A stretch of DNA of 58,684 bases from Desulfamplus sp. GTDB lineage: Bacteria > Desulfobacterota > Desulfobacteria > Desulfobacterales > Desulfobacteraceae. The DNA lies in contig JADGBO010000002.1 of NCBI GenBank assembly GCA_015231465.1, forward strand, positions 1-58,684. The letters are read 5' to 3'. Below are positions 50,302-58,684 of this stretch, one piece after another. The translations under genes and the position numbers were made by a program. Every line of letters starts with the position of its first letter. Position 1 is the stretch's first letter. A model generated the notes under the pieces. That model had not been told where the DNA came from and did not search any database. It was given only the letters and a program-made list of their open reading frames with translations.

Positions 50302-50503
50302 CCATGGCGACACACCGCCACAGTTCGAAGTGATGAAAGTCCCCAAACGGCGGGGACTTTCTTATAAACGGCCATCGCGGCATCACCGCCACAATCGAAG
50401 GAATGAAAGCCCCCAAACGGCGGGGACTTTCTTATAAACGGCCATCGCGGCATCACCGCCACAATCGAAGGAATGAAAGCCCTTGAACGGAGGGGACTTT
50501 CAT
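50302..50503 (-). repeat. Family A array; includes two nearly identical tandem units of about 80 bp
   Basis: cggggactttcttataaacggccatcgcggcatcaccgccacaatcgaaggaatgaaagcccc repeated. Confidence 0.92.
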
Positions 50504-50526
50504 CTCAAAAATAAAGATCCTATCAG

Positions 50527-51903
50527 TCATAAATTCTTTGATATGCAACTGCTCTCCATGATTTTATTGAGAGCACCCTCGACCTCACTGCGTATGGAAT
50601 TGAGCCGATCCTCACTTGCAGCTTCAAAACGCAGCACAAGGGCGGGCTGGGTATTTGATGCCCTGACAAGACCCCAGCCATCTCCAAAAAGAGCACGCAT
50701 ACCGTCAATATCTATAACCTCGTATCTCTGCCTGAACAGACTCACCATTTCTGCCACAACATCAAATTTCACATCATCGGCACAGGTAACCCTGATCTCC
50801 GGTGTGGTAAATGTCTCCGGCAGATCCTCAATGAGCTGGGAAACGGTCATGCCGGTATCGGCAATAATCTCAAGGAGGCGACAGGTGGCATAAAGGGCGT
50901 CATCATACCCCAAATAACGATCGCTGAAAAACATGTGACCGCTCATCTCACCGGCCAGGGCTGCATCCTCCTCCTTCATCTTCTTCTTTATAAGGGAGTG
51001 ACCGGTCTTCCACATGATGGCCCTTCCACCACGGGCTTCAATGTCGTTATACATGGTCATGGAACATTTCACCTCTGAGATGAACGTGGCTCCTGGTTTT
51101 CGGGATAGAATCTCCCTTGCATAGATCACCATGAGCTGATCCCCGTAAACGACATTGCCATTTTCATCCACAACCCCTATGCGATCGGCATCACCGTCAT
51201 ATCCCACACCAAGGTCCAGCTTCTTTTCCCGTACAAGGGCAATAAGCTCGGTCAGGTTGGCTTTTACTGTGGGATCGGCTTCATGGTTGGGAAATGTGCC
51301 GTCCGGATCGCAGTACAATTCATGCACCTGGCAGCCAAGTGCCCTGAGAACGGGCAAAGCCGTGATGCCGCCGGTTCCGTTACCCCCATCAACACCAATC
51401 CTGATGGGCTTTTTAATGGAGATGTTTTGCTTCACAAAGTCACAGTAGTCGGAAAGAATATCTACCTTGGAAAGGGATCCCTGACCCGAAACAAAATCCT
51501 TGTGATCAATGATTTTCCTGATGTTTTGAAGTCCGTTACTGTGGATGGAGTCAAAACCGTTCATGAGCTTGAATCCATTGTATTCTGGCGGGTTATGACT
51601 GGCGGTTACCATGGCACCCCCGTCACTTTTCAAGTGGTGGATGGAAAAGTAAAGCACCGGTGTGGGGCAGACACCAATGTCAACCACATCGCATCCGGTT
51701 GAAAGGATCCCATCAATAAAATATTTACAATATTTATCCGATGTCACCCTGCAATCCCTTCCAACGGCAACACATTGTTTTTTCAGCCGTGACATCATGG
51801 AACCATAGGCTCTGCCAATATCAAAGGCATCCTCTCCTGAAAAGTCTTCATCGGCAACACCTCGAATATCATACTCTCTGAATATACCAGGATTCATGGA
51901 CAC
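50527..51903 (-). CDS. Phosphomannomutase/phosphoglucomutase
   Basis: IFREYDIRGVADEDFS, MVTASHNPPEYNGFK, GYDGDADRIGVVDENG, GEMSGHMFF. Confidence 0.95.
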   Translation of the reverse strand: MSMNPGIFREYDIRGVADEDFSGEDAFDIGRAYGSMMSRLKKQCVAVGRDCRVTSDKYCKYFIDGILSTGCDVVDIGVCPTPVLYFSIHHLKSDGGAMVTASHNPPEYNGFKLMNGFDSIHSNGLQNIRKIIDHKDFVSGQGSLSKVDILSDYCDFVKQNISIKKPIRIGVDGGNGTGGITALPVLRALGCQVHELYCDPDGTFPNHEADPTVKANLTELIALVREKKLDLGVGYDGDADRIGVVDENGNVVYGDQLMVIYAREILSRKPGATFISEVKCSMTMYNDIEARGGRAIMWKTGHSLIKKKMKEEDAALAGEMSGHMFFSDRYLGYDDALYATCRLLEIIADTGMTVSQLIEDLPETFTTPEIRVTCADDVKFDVVAEMVSLFRQRYEVIDIDGMRALFGDGWGLVRASNTQPALVLRFEAASEDRLNSIRSEVEGALNKIMESSCISKNL

Positions 51904-51920
51904 TCTCCTTTAAATCATTT

Positions 51921-51980
51921 TTATATGAAAGTCCACCTCACCCCCCGGCCCCCTCTCCATGACTGGAGAGGGGGGAGAAT
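51921..51980 (+). repeat. Truncated family A unit abutting a family E end
   Basis: TTTTTATATGAAAGTCCACCTCACCCCC...GGAGAGGGG then GAATGGGTAAGTTATTT. Confidence 0.7.
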
Positions 51981-52030
51981 GGGTAAGTTATTTCTGACTC
52001 ATTCCTAAGCATCAGTTTACACATTTTGTA

Positions 52031-52972
52031 CTACCACACACCCGCAAGGATAGAAACTCCTCCCACAATCCAGCAGTATGGTGCAAAAAGATAAAATTTT
52101 CCATTTTTAACAAGGGTTATCAAAAAGATCAATGCAAGATAACCAACCACAAAGGATATGAATGTACCATATAAAATGGATATATCAAAGACAATTCCCT
52201 GGGATAGAAAATCCCTGAATGCCAATAGTTCAGCACCCAAAATGGCCGGCATGGAGAGAAGAAAGGAGAATCGTGCCGCTGCCTCTCGGTTAATGCCTAA
52301 AAAAATAGCAGCGGAAATGGTGGCCCCTGATCTGGAAATTCCAGGCAGAACAGCCATTCCCTGACATGTACCTATTATCAATGCCTGCTTCATCCCCATC
52401 CCAGATCCCGGCACATGATCCGGATGATTTACCGCTGAACTGTCTGCATTTTTGGCTGCAAGTCCCCTAATACCGGTGCCCGATGGCTCAACACCACGGG
52501 TAAGCCATAAAAAGGTTCCGGTTACCAGCATCATGCATCCCACAAAATTGATGGAACCGGACAGAAAATCAACATACTGTTTGAAAAAAAGTCCCATGAT
52601 GGCCGTGGGTATGGATCCGGCAATGATAAGGAGGGCAACGCGGAGATGGATGTCATCTCCGATCATGCCGGGGATTCTTTCGCCATGTTGAAGGTTTTCC
52701 GTGCTTGCTCCATTCCTTCCCTTGAGCGTGTGGGGCATTATCATGTTTGCCATGAACCGGATAACAGCCATGACAATATCCCTGATATCCTTAAAAAAAA
52801 CCACTGCAACCGCAAGGAGTGTCCCCATATGAAGGCTGACATCAAAAAAAAGGGTGGGTTCGTCTATGCCGAAGGAGTACTGGGCCAGTGCAAGGTGACC
52901 TGAACTGCTGACAGGAAGAAATTCGGTCAAACCCTGAAGAATGCCAAGGACAATAGCCTGATAGGTTTCCAT
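52031..52972 (-). CDS. uppP: Undecaprenyl-diphosphatase (UppP/BacA)
   Basis: ILGILQGLTEFLPVSSSGHLAL; GTCQGMAVLPGISRSGATISAAIFLGI. Confidence 0.95.
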   Translation of the reverse strand: METYQAIVLGILQGLTEFLPVSSSGHLALAQYSFGIDEPTLFFDVSLHMGTLLAVAVVFFKDIRDIVMAVIRFMANMIMPHTLKGRNGASTENLQHGERIPGMIGDDIHLRVALLIIAGSIPTAIMGLFFKQYVDFLSGSINFVGCMMLVTGTFLWLTRGVEPSGTGIRGLAAKNADSSAVNHPDHVPGSGMGMKQALIIGTCQGMAVLPGISRSGATISAAIFLGINREAAARFSFLLSMPAILGAELLAFRDFLSQGIVFDISILYGTFISFVVGYLALIFLITLVKNGKFYLFAPYCWIVGGVSILAGVW

Positions 52973-53002
52973 AATATATGCTTACCTCAAAAATTTATGT
53001 AC

Positions 53003-54589
53003 TTACTTCAAAAGTTTATCAACATCCTTGCGCGTATCCCTTGCATAAAGACGTCTCAATTTGGGTTTCTCTATTTTGCCGGTGGCATTGCGTGGAACCT
53101 CTGCAAAAATTATTTTTCTAAGTCTTTTATACCTGGGAAGGCCATATCCAAAATCTTTAATATTTTTTTTCGTCAACTCAACCCCTGGCTTGGGAGATAT
53201 TATGCCGGCAGGTATCTCACCAAGGCGATCATCGGGAATCCCGATTACGGCAATATCCTGAATTTTCCCGTGCTGCATGAAAAAATGCTCAATCTCCACC
53301 GGAAATATGTTCTCTCCGCCACAGATGATCACATCTTTTTTGCGATCCACAAGCCATATAAAGCCATCCATGTCAAACCTGGCAATATCTCCTGTGTAAA
53401 GCCAGCCATCTACAATTGTTTTTGCCGTGGCATGGGGGTTTTTATAGTACTCTTTCATTACACCAGGGCCCCTCACCAGAAGCTCTCCACTTTCACCCGG
53501 AGGCAGGATATTTCCGGAGCCATCCACAATGCGACACTCCCAGTCAAATCCCGGCAGGCCAATGGCACCAACTTTATGGGAGTTTTCAATGCCGAGATGG
53601 ACACATCCCGGACCTGTGCATTCGGTGAGGCCATAATTTGTATCATATTCATGATTGGGAAAATATTCTCTCCACTCCCTGATAAGGGATGGAGGAACCG
53701 GCTGGGCACCAATGTGCAGGAGGCGCCACTGATCCAGTTTATAGTCCGAAAGGGCCATCTTGTTACTCTCAATGGCAATGAGAATGTCGTGGGCCCAGGG
53801 TACAAGAAGCCATACAATGGTCACCAGCTCCTCTGATATTGCCTCAAATATCCACCGGGGCTGAACACCTTTCAAAATCACACACCTGCCACCCACGATA
53901 AAGCTGCCCATCCAGTGCATTTTGGCACCTGTATGATATAGTGGTGGAATGCACAAAAAAACATCGTCCCTTGTCTGGCCATGGTGGCTGTTTTCAACAT
54001 AGCAGGCATGTTCAAGATTTCTATGGGTCAAAAGAACAGCTTTGGGAGTGCCTGTGGTACCGGATGTAAAATATAAGGCAGCATCGTCATGGATATCCAT
54101 ATCAATCCCTGGAGGATAATCCGAACTGTTGAGAATAAAACTATCATAGGTAATGGCATATTCAGGGCATTGATCCACAGGTCCCGTAAAGATCCATGTA
54201 TGAACCGTTGCCTCCAAAATTTCCCTTATGGAATGGATTCTGTCTATGAACTCCTCTCCGAAAATAAAGATCTCGGCATCGGATACTTCGGTGCAGATGC
54301 GTATCTTGTCCGACTCAAACCTGAAATTAAGGGGCACAGCCCAGGCACCGGAAGTCAGGATACCAAAATAGATGGGCAGCCACTCCAAGCAGTTGGTCAT
54401 GAGCTGCACCACCCGTCCACCCTTTTGAATACCCCTGGCAATAAGGGCGTTGGCAAGCCTGTTGGATTGACGATAGAATTGATCCCAGGTGATCTCCCGT
54501 CTTGAGTTTTCAGCAGGGTAGCGCTCCACGAGAGCAATGTCATTACCATACATACGATGGTTTCTCGCTAATATTTCAGTAATAATCAT
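53003..54589 (-). CDS. AMP-binding acyl-CoA synthetase/ligase
   Basis: LYFTSGTTGTPKAVLLTHRNL, GWLYTGDIARFDMDGFIWLVDRKKDVIICGGENIFPVEIE, PRNATGKIEK. Confidence 0.94.
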   Translation of the reverse strand: MIITEILARNHRMYGNDIALVERYPAENSRREITWDQFYRQSNRLANALIARGIQKGGRVVQLMTNCLEWLPIYFGILTSGAWAVPLNFRFESDKIRICTEVSDAEIFIFGEEFIDRIHSIREILEATVHTWIFTGPVDQCPEYAITYDSFILNSSDYPPGIDMDIHDDAALYFTSGTTGTPKAVLLTHRNLEHACYVENSHHGQTRDDVFLCIPPLYHTGAKMHWMGSFIVGGRCVILKGVQPRWIFEAISEELVTIVWLLVPWAHDILIAIESNKMALSDYKLDQWRLLHIGAQPVPPSLIREWREYFPNHEYDTNYGLTECTGPGCVHLGIENSHKVGAIGLPGFDWECRIVDGSGNILPPGESGELLVRGPGVMKEYYKNPHATAKTIVDGWLYTGDIARFDMDGFIWLVDRKKDVIICGGENIFPVEIEHFFMQHGKIQDIAVIGIPDDRLGEIPAGIISPKPGVELTKKNIKDFGYGLPRYKRLRKIIFAEVPRNATGKIEKPKLRRLYARDTRKDVDKLLK

Positions 54590-54603
54590 ACATAAAAATC
54601 CTT

Positions 54604-54728
54604 AAAGCCTGTTTAAAAATTCCATCCCCTGATAACGGGCATTCCCAGTGTTTTATAAGACATTGTCGATCAACACGCCCGTAATAATTGCCTTATAACT
54701 GTGATAACCTGTTTAAAAATTCAGGATC
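54604..54728 (+). repeat. Family B element (uninterrupted reference copy)
   Basis: GCCTGTTTAAAAATTCCATCCCCTGATAACGGGCATTCCCAGTGTTTTATAAGACATTGTCGATCAACACGCCCGTAATAATTGCC...CCTGTTTAAAAATTCAGG. Confidence 0.85.
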
Positions 54729-54900
54729 TTAAGGCTAAGAACGAAATAAGTTACCTATTCTCACCCTTTCCAGTCATGGAGATGGAGTCGGAGGGAGGGG
54801 GTGAGCATCACATGTCAGCGGGTTATTTCATCTTTTTTTTGTTTCATGATTTAAGAATAACACACAGGCAGATGTGCTTCAATGGAAAGGTCATAATTTT

Positions 54901-55096
54901 TTTATATGAAAGTCCCCGCCGTTTCAGGACTTTCAACACTTCGATTGTGGGGGTACGCCGCCATGGCCATTTATATGAAAGTCCCCGCCGTTGGGGGATT
55001 TTCATCCATTCGATTGTGATGCAATGTGCATCATGGCCGTTATATGAAAGTCTACCTGACCCCCTGGCCCCCTCTCCATGACTGGAGAGGGGGAAT
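54901..55096 (+). repeat. Family A array (2 full units plus one truncated)
   Basis: Starts TTTTTTTATATGAAAGTCCCC; Y-hairpins GGGGGTACGCCGCC and TGATGCAATGTGCATCA; long-X unit cut at right end. Confidence 0.92.
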
Positions 55097-55200
55097 ACCC
55101 ATATCATTTTCATGATCGGGGGGCACCGGAGTACGGACATGAAGGTTTAATGAAGAACTGAATGAGGAGATCCATCAGCTTGTCGCTTTGGTTCCATCAT

Positions 55201-55236
55201 AAAAAAAACCCGCTGTGCGGTATAGAACACAGCGGG
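55201..55236 (-). terminator. Rho-independent terminator downstream of dnaK
   Basis: Minus: CCCGCTGTG-ttctataccg-CACAGCGGG followed by TTTTTTTT. Confidence 0.85.
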
Positions 55237-55267
55237 TATACATTTCAAGGCTCAGCACTACTACATA

Positions 55268-55372
55268 ACTTGTCAGTCATAAGTTCTCTGAATATATACT
55301 ACACATAGTATTGATTTGAACAATAAAAACACAATATATGGTGGTCGATGTGAGAACTTACAACTCTTGAGT
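55268..55372 (-). mobile_element. Family D MITE-like element (105 bp)
   Basis: ACTTGTCAGTCATAAGTTCTC...GAGAACTTACAACTCTTGAGT; flanked by ACATA(A) direct repeats. Confidence 0.85.
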
Positions 55373-55396
55373 ACATAATCATATTACTTTATCATA

Positions 55397-57301
55397 TTAC
55401 TTTTTAACCTCTTCAAAATCAGCGTCCACAACGTCATCATCCTGGACGGCAGAATTGCCGGTGTCTCCACCGGAAGGCTGTCCCGCTCCATCCTGGGCTG
55501 CCTGCTGATACATGGCTTCGGCAAGTTTATGAGATACCTGGGTAAGGGCTTCAATCTTCTGCTTTATCAGTGCCCCATCATCACCTTCCTTTGCACGTTT
55601 AAGCTCGGCCAGGGCATCTTCTATGCTGTTTTTGGTTGCATCATCAACCTTATCCCCATGCTCCTTGAGTGTCTTTTCGGTCTGATCAATAATAGATTCA
55701 GCCGAATTCCTTGCATCAATCAGCTCCCTTTTTTTGCGGTCCTCATCTGCATGCATCTCCGCATCTTTGACCATTTTGTCAATTTCATCCTTACTGAGAC
55801 CACTGGCAGCAGTGATTCGGATGGACTGTTCCTTGCCGGTGGCCTTATCCTTTGCAGACACAGAGACAATGCCATTGGCATCAATGTCAAAGGTAACCTC
55901 AATCTGGGGGACACCCCTTGGTGCGGGTGGAATATCGGCAAGTTCAAACTGACCAAGAGTCTTATTGCCGGCTGCCATCTCACGCTCACCCTGGAGCACA
56001 TGGATGGATACAGCGGGCTGATTATCCGCTGCCGTTGAAAAGACCTGGCTCTTCTTGGTTGGAATGGTTGTATTCTTCTCGATCAGCTTGGTCATGACAC
56101 CGCCCAGGGTCTCGATACCAAGGGAGAGAGGGGTCACATCAAGAAGAAGCACATCATTGACATCCCCCTGGAGGACGCCGGCCTGGATGGCAGCACCCAG
56201 GGCAACCACCTCATCGGGATTCACGCCTTTATGGGGCTTTTTGCCGAATATCTTCTCTACCCTCTGCTGAACAGCCGGCATACGGGTCATGCCGCCCACA
56301 AGAACGACCTCATTGATATCCTCAGGTTTCAGCCCGGCATCCCTCAATGCAGTACGGCATGGTGTTGCCAGATTGTCGAGAAGATCCGACACGAGGGATT
56401 CCAGTTTTGCACGGGTCAATTTTACGTCAAGATGCTTGGGACCACTTGCATCCGCTGTGATAAAGGGCAGATTGACACTTGTTTCAACAGCAGTAGAGAG
56501 TTCCATCTTGGCTTTTTCAGCAGCCTCTTTCAGACGCTGCAGTGCCATCTTATCAGATCTGATGTCGATGCCCTGGTCCTTTTTGAACTCATTGGCCACA
56601 TGGTCGATGATCCTAAGATCAAAATCTTCACCACCAAGATGGGTATCGCCATTGGTTGATTTCACCTCAAAAACTCCGTCACCGATCTCAAGAATGGATA
56701 CATCAAAGGTTCCACCGCCCAGATCAAAAACGACTATTTTTTCATCACCTTTTTTATCCAGACCATATGCAAGGGATGCCGCAGTGGGCTCATTGATGAT
56801 ACGCTTTACATTCAAACCTGCAATCTTGCCGGCATCTTTGGTTGCCTGACGCTGGCTGTCATTGAAATAGGCAGGCACAGTTATAACGGCGTCTGTGACG
56901 GTCTCTCCGAGATAATCTTCAGCCGTTTTCTTGATATTGGCCAGAATATAAGACGATATTTCGGCCGGGCTGTGCTGTTTTCCACGGATATTAATGCGGG
57001 TATCACCATTGGATGCGGGTTCAATCTTGTAGGGAAGAACACTGATATCACCCTGAATCTCTTTGGAACTGAATTTTCTTCCAATGAGCCTTTTAACACC
57101 AAACACTGTATTTTCCGGATTGGTAATGGCCTGTCGTTTTGCGGTCTGTCCCACAAGACGATCTCCGCTTTCGGTAATACCAACAACAGAAGGAGTTGTT
57201 CGTCCACCCTCCGAATTGGTAATAACCTTGGGCTCTCCGCCATCCATAACCGCCACACAAGAGTTTGTTGTTCCCAGATCAATTCCTATTATCTTACCCA
57301 T
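55397..57301 (-). CDS. dnaK: Chaperone DnaK (Hsp70)
   Basis: [44 protein letters not shown] before ATG 57301. Confidence 0.99.
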   Translation of the reverse strand: MGKIIGIDLGTTNSCVAVMDGGEPKVITNSEGGRTTPSVVGITESGDRLVGQTAKRQAITNPENTVFGVKRLIGRKFSSKEIQGDISVLPYKIEPASNGDTRINIRGKQHSPAEISSYILANIKKTAEDYLGETVTDAVITVPAYFNDSQRQATKDAGKIAGLNVKRIINEPTAASLAYGLDKKGDEKIVVFDLGGGTFDVSILEIGDGVFEVKSTNGDTHLGGEDFDLRIIDHVANEFKKDQGIDIRSDKMALQRLKEAAEKAKMELSTAVETSVNLPFITADASGPKHLDVKLTRAKLESLVSDLLDNLATPCRTALRDAGLKPEDINEVVLVGGMTRMPAVQQRVEKIFGKKPHKGVNPDEVVALGAAIQAGVLQGDVNDVLLLDVTPLSLGIETLGGVMTKLIEKNTTIPTKKSQVFSTAADNQPAVSIHVLQGEREMAAGNKTLGQFELADIPPAPRGVPQIEVTFDIDANGIVSVSAKDKATGKEQSIRITAASGLSKDEIDKMVKDAEMHADEDRKKRELIDARNSAESIIDQTEKTLKEHGDKVDDATKNSIEDALAELKRAKEGDDGALIKQKIEALTQVSHKLAEAMYQQAAQDGAGQPSGGDTGNSAVQDDDVVDADFEEVKK

Positions 57302-57342
57302 GATATTTTCCTCCAATATATTTTAATGTATTTAATGACTAT

Positions 57343-58098
57343 TCACTCTTTTTTAGATGGTGCCTTTGAAACCACTACCATGGATGGTCTTATCAGCCTG
57401 TCATGGAGAAGGTATCCCTTTTGAAGTTCGTTAATAACCGTGTTATCCGGATGTTCATCCGATTCCTGATGGGCTACAGCCTGATGAAATGAAGGATCAA
57501 ATGGCTTGCCAAGGGCATCAACGGTTCTGACACTGAATGATTCAAAGAGTTTTAGAATATCCCTGTGGGTCATCTCAACTCCTTCTACAATACACCCCTT
57601 ATCTTTGCTTGTATCCGAGGCACCTGAAGCAATGGCACGTTCCAGGTTATCCACAACCGTCAGAAGCTGCTTTATAATTGTTTCATTGGCAAATTTTCTG
57701 AAATCGGCCATCTCCCTTGCTGAACGCTTCCTGTAATTGTCAAACTCAGCTGAAAGTCTCAACACACGATCCTTTTCAGCATTAAGTGAAGCTATCAACT
57801 CATCAATGGAAGGAGCTGGTTGAACGTCATCACCCTTTTTCCCGGCGTCACCCTCATTTTTATCAAAATCGGTCTCCTTTTTGCTTACACCACTCACATT
57901 TTTCAAGGTACCACTCTCTTTTTGCTCCAAAGGGGTGTCTTCACAGGGCTGGGTATCAGCAACACGCTTTTCAGACTGCCTGGTTTCAGGATCATGTCGG
58001 GTATCATCCATCTTTCCTGTCGTGTGAGCATACTTTTTATCCATACGGGAGCTTATACCCATACCTGAAGGATCACCTTCCGATAGATTCTGTTTCAT
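57343..58098 (-). CDS. grpE: Nucleotide exchange factor GrpE with long low-complexity N-terminus
   Basis: LRLSAEFDNYRKRSAREMADFRKFANETIIKQLLTVVDNLERAI; DPSFHQAVAHQES; start could be 58098 (ATG) or 58119 (TTG). Confidence 0.93.
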   Translation of the reverse strand: MKQNLSEGDPSGMGISSRMDKKYAHTTGKMDDTRHDPETRQSEKRVADTQPCEDTPLEQKESGTLKNVSGVSKKETDFDKNEGDAGKKGDDVQPAPSIDELIASLNAEKDRVLRLSAEFDNYRKRSAREMADFRKFANETIIKQLLTVVDNLERAIASGASDTSKDKGCIVEGVEMTHRDILKLFESFSVRTVDALGKPFDPSFHQAVAHQESDEHPDNTVINELQKGYLLHDRLIRPSMVVVSKAPSKKE

Positions 58099-58209
58099 GT
58101 ACTCCTCTTTTGCAGCCAATATTCTCTCCTGTATTATCTAATGATTTTTTTAAGTTTGATTAAATAAACTATTGCATTTTCAAAGCTAAAAATTAGGGTT
58201 CGGTTAATT

Positions 58210-58237
58210 GTAGAGACAAGGCATGCCTTGTCTCTAC
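58210..58237. repeat. Perfect 28-bp loop-less palindrome
   Basis: GTAGAGACAAGGCATGCCTTGTCTCTAC. Confidence 0.97.
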
Positions 58238-58528
58238 GTTGCATATAGCCCTAAAATTAAGTGTTGAAAGGGCACTATTTGCACAAAACCTTTATTTAAA
58301 AGCATGTCGATTTTGAGTAATTACAGGGGCATGGTAAAGTTGATTTATGCATAGCAAGATTCTCAAAAGAACCATATCAATTTTCGGAATGAAAAATAAG
58401 ACCATTTAAACTCATGTCAAGCTTTAAATATAATCATTTGAAATGAGGAATGGATATTGAGCCTTATGATAGATGGAAGGGGGTGAGCAATATCGGGAGA
58501 TGATATGGGGGGATTGTATAACGTACCT

Positions 58529-58684
58529 GGCGGCATTACCGCCACAATCTAAGTGATGAAAGTCCTGAAATGACGGGGACTTTCATATAACGGCCATGGC
58601 GGCATCACCGCCACAATCGAAGAGATGAAAGTCCTTGAACGGCGGGGACTTTCATATAACGGCCATGCCATTTCGGGCACAACG
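58529..58684 (-). repeat. Family A array running off the window end
   Basis: Two full units plus the start of a third (GGCCGTTATATGAAAGTC junctions). Confidence 0.9.

Noticed and set aside
52997-53836. 279-aa plus-strand ORF opposite the acyl-CoA ligase
   Set aside because: Shadow ORF of a strongly conserved gene on the other strand.
55529-56849. Several plus-strand ORFs opposite dnaK
   Set aside because: Antisense shadow ORFs common opposite dnaK; the dnaK frame is unambiguous.
58100-58250. CIRCE/HrcA operator upstream of grpE
   Set aside because: No TTAGCACTC-N9-GAGTGCTAA-like sequence found in the visible upstream region.

Overview
The window is a repeat-dense chromosomal segment. Gene content suggests a Deltaproteobacterium/Desulfobacterota, possibly Desulfobacterales-like; this is inference from gene content only. 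About 39 CDS are supportable: a type IV pilus operon pilMNOPQ (minus strand) followed by two large secreted repeat proteins; a sigma-54 two-component pair; a siroheme/heme cluster (precorrin-2 dehydrogenase, CcsA-like, HemA); DksA; an apparent PHP-domain/RNase III fusion; a radical SAM gene; a dppABCDF-type peptide ABC operon followed by a C26 amidase and an AAA-ATPase/PD-(D/E)XK protein; glnD-glnB-glnA with a candidate sigma-54 promoter; corA; tatA; a MoxR/VWA pair; a phosphohexomutase; uppP; an acyl-CoA ligase; and grpE-dnaK. No rRNA, tRNA, CRISPR array or transposase gene was recognised. The main unexplained signal lies between the genes: at least five families of short structured repeats, several nested in one another with readable target-site duplications. 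The most striking (family A) is a modular two-hairpin unit that forms tandem arrays at about ten loci, is bounded by TTATA, and in one place interrupts another repeat family. Other notable items are a hicB-hicA deletion scar, a 127-bp exact inverted duplication at the window start, and low-complexity tandem insertions inside otherwise conserved enzymes.
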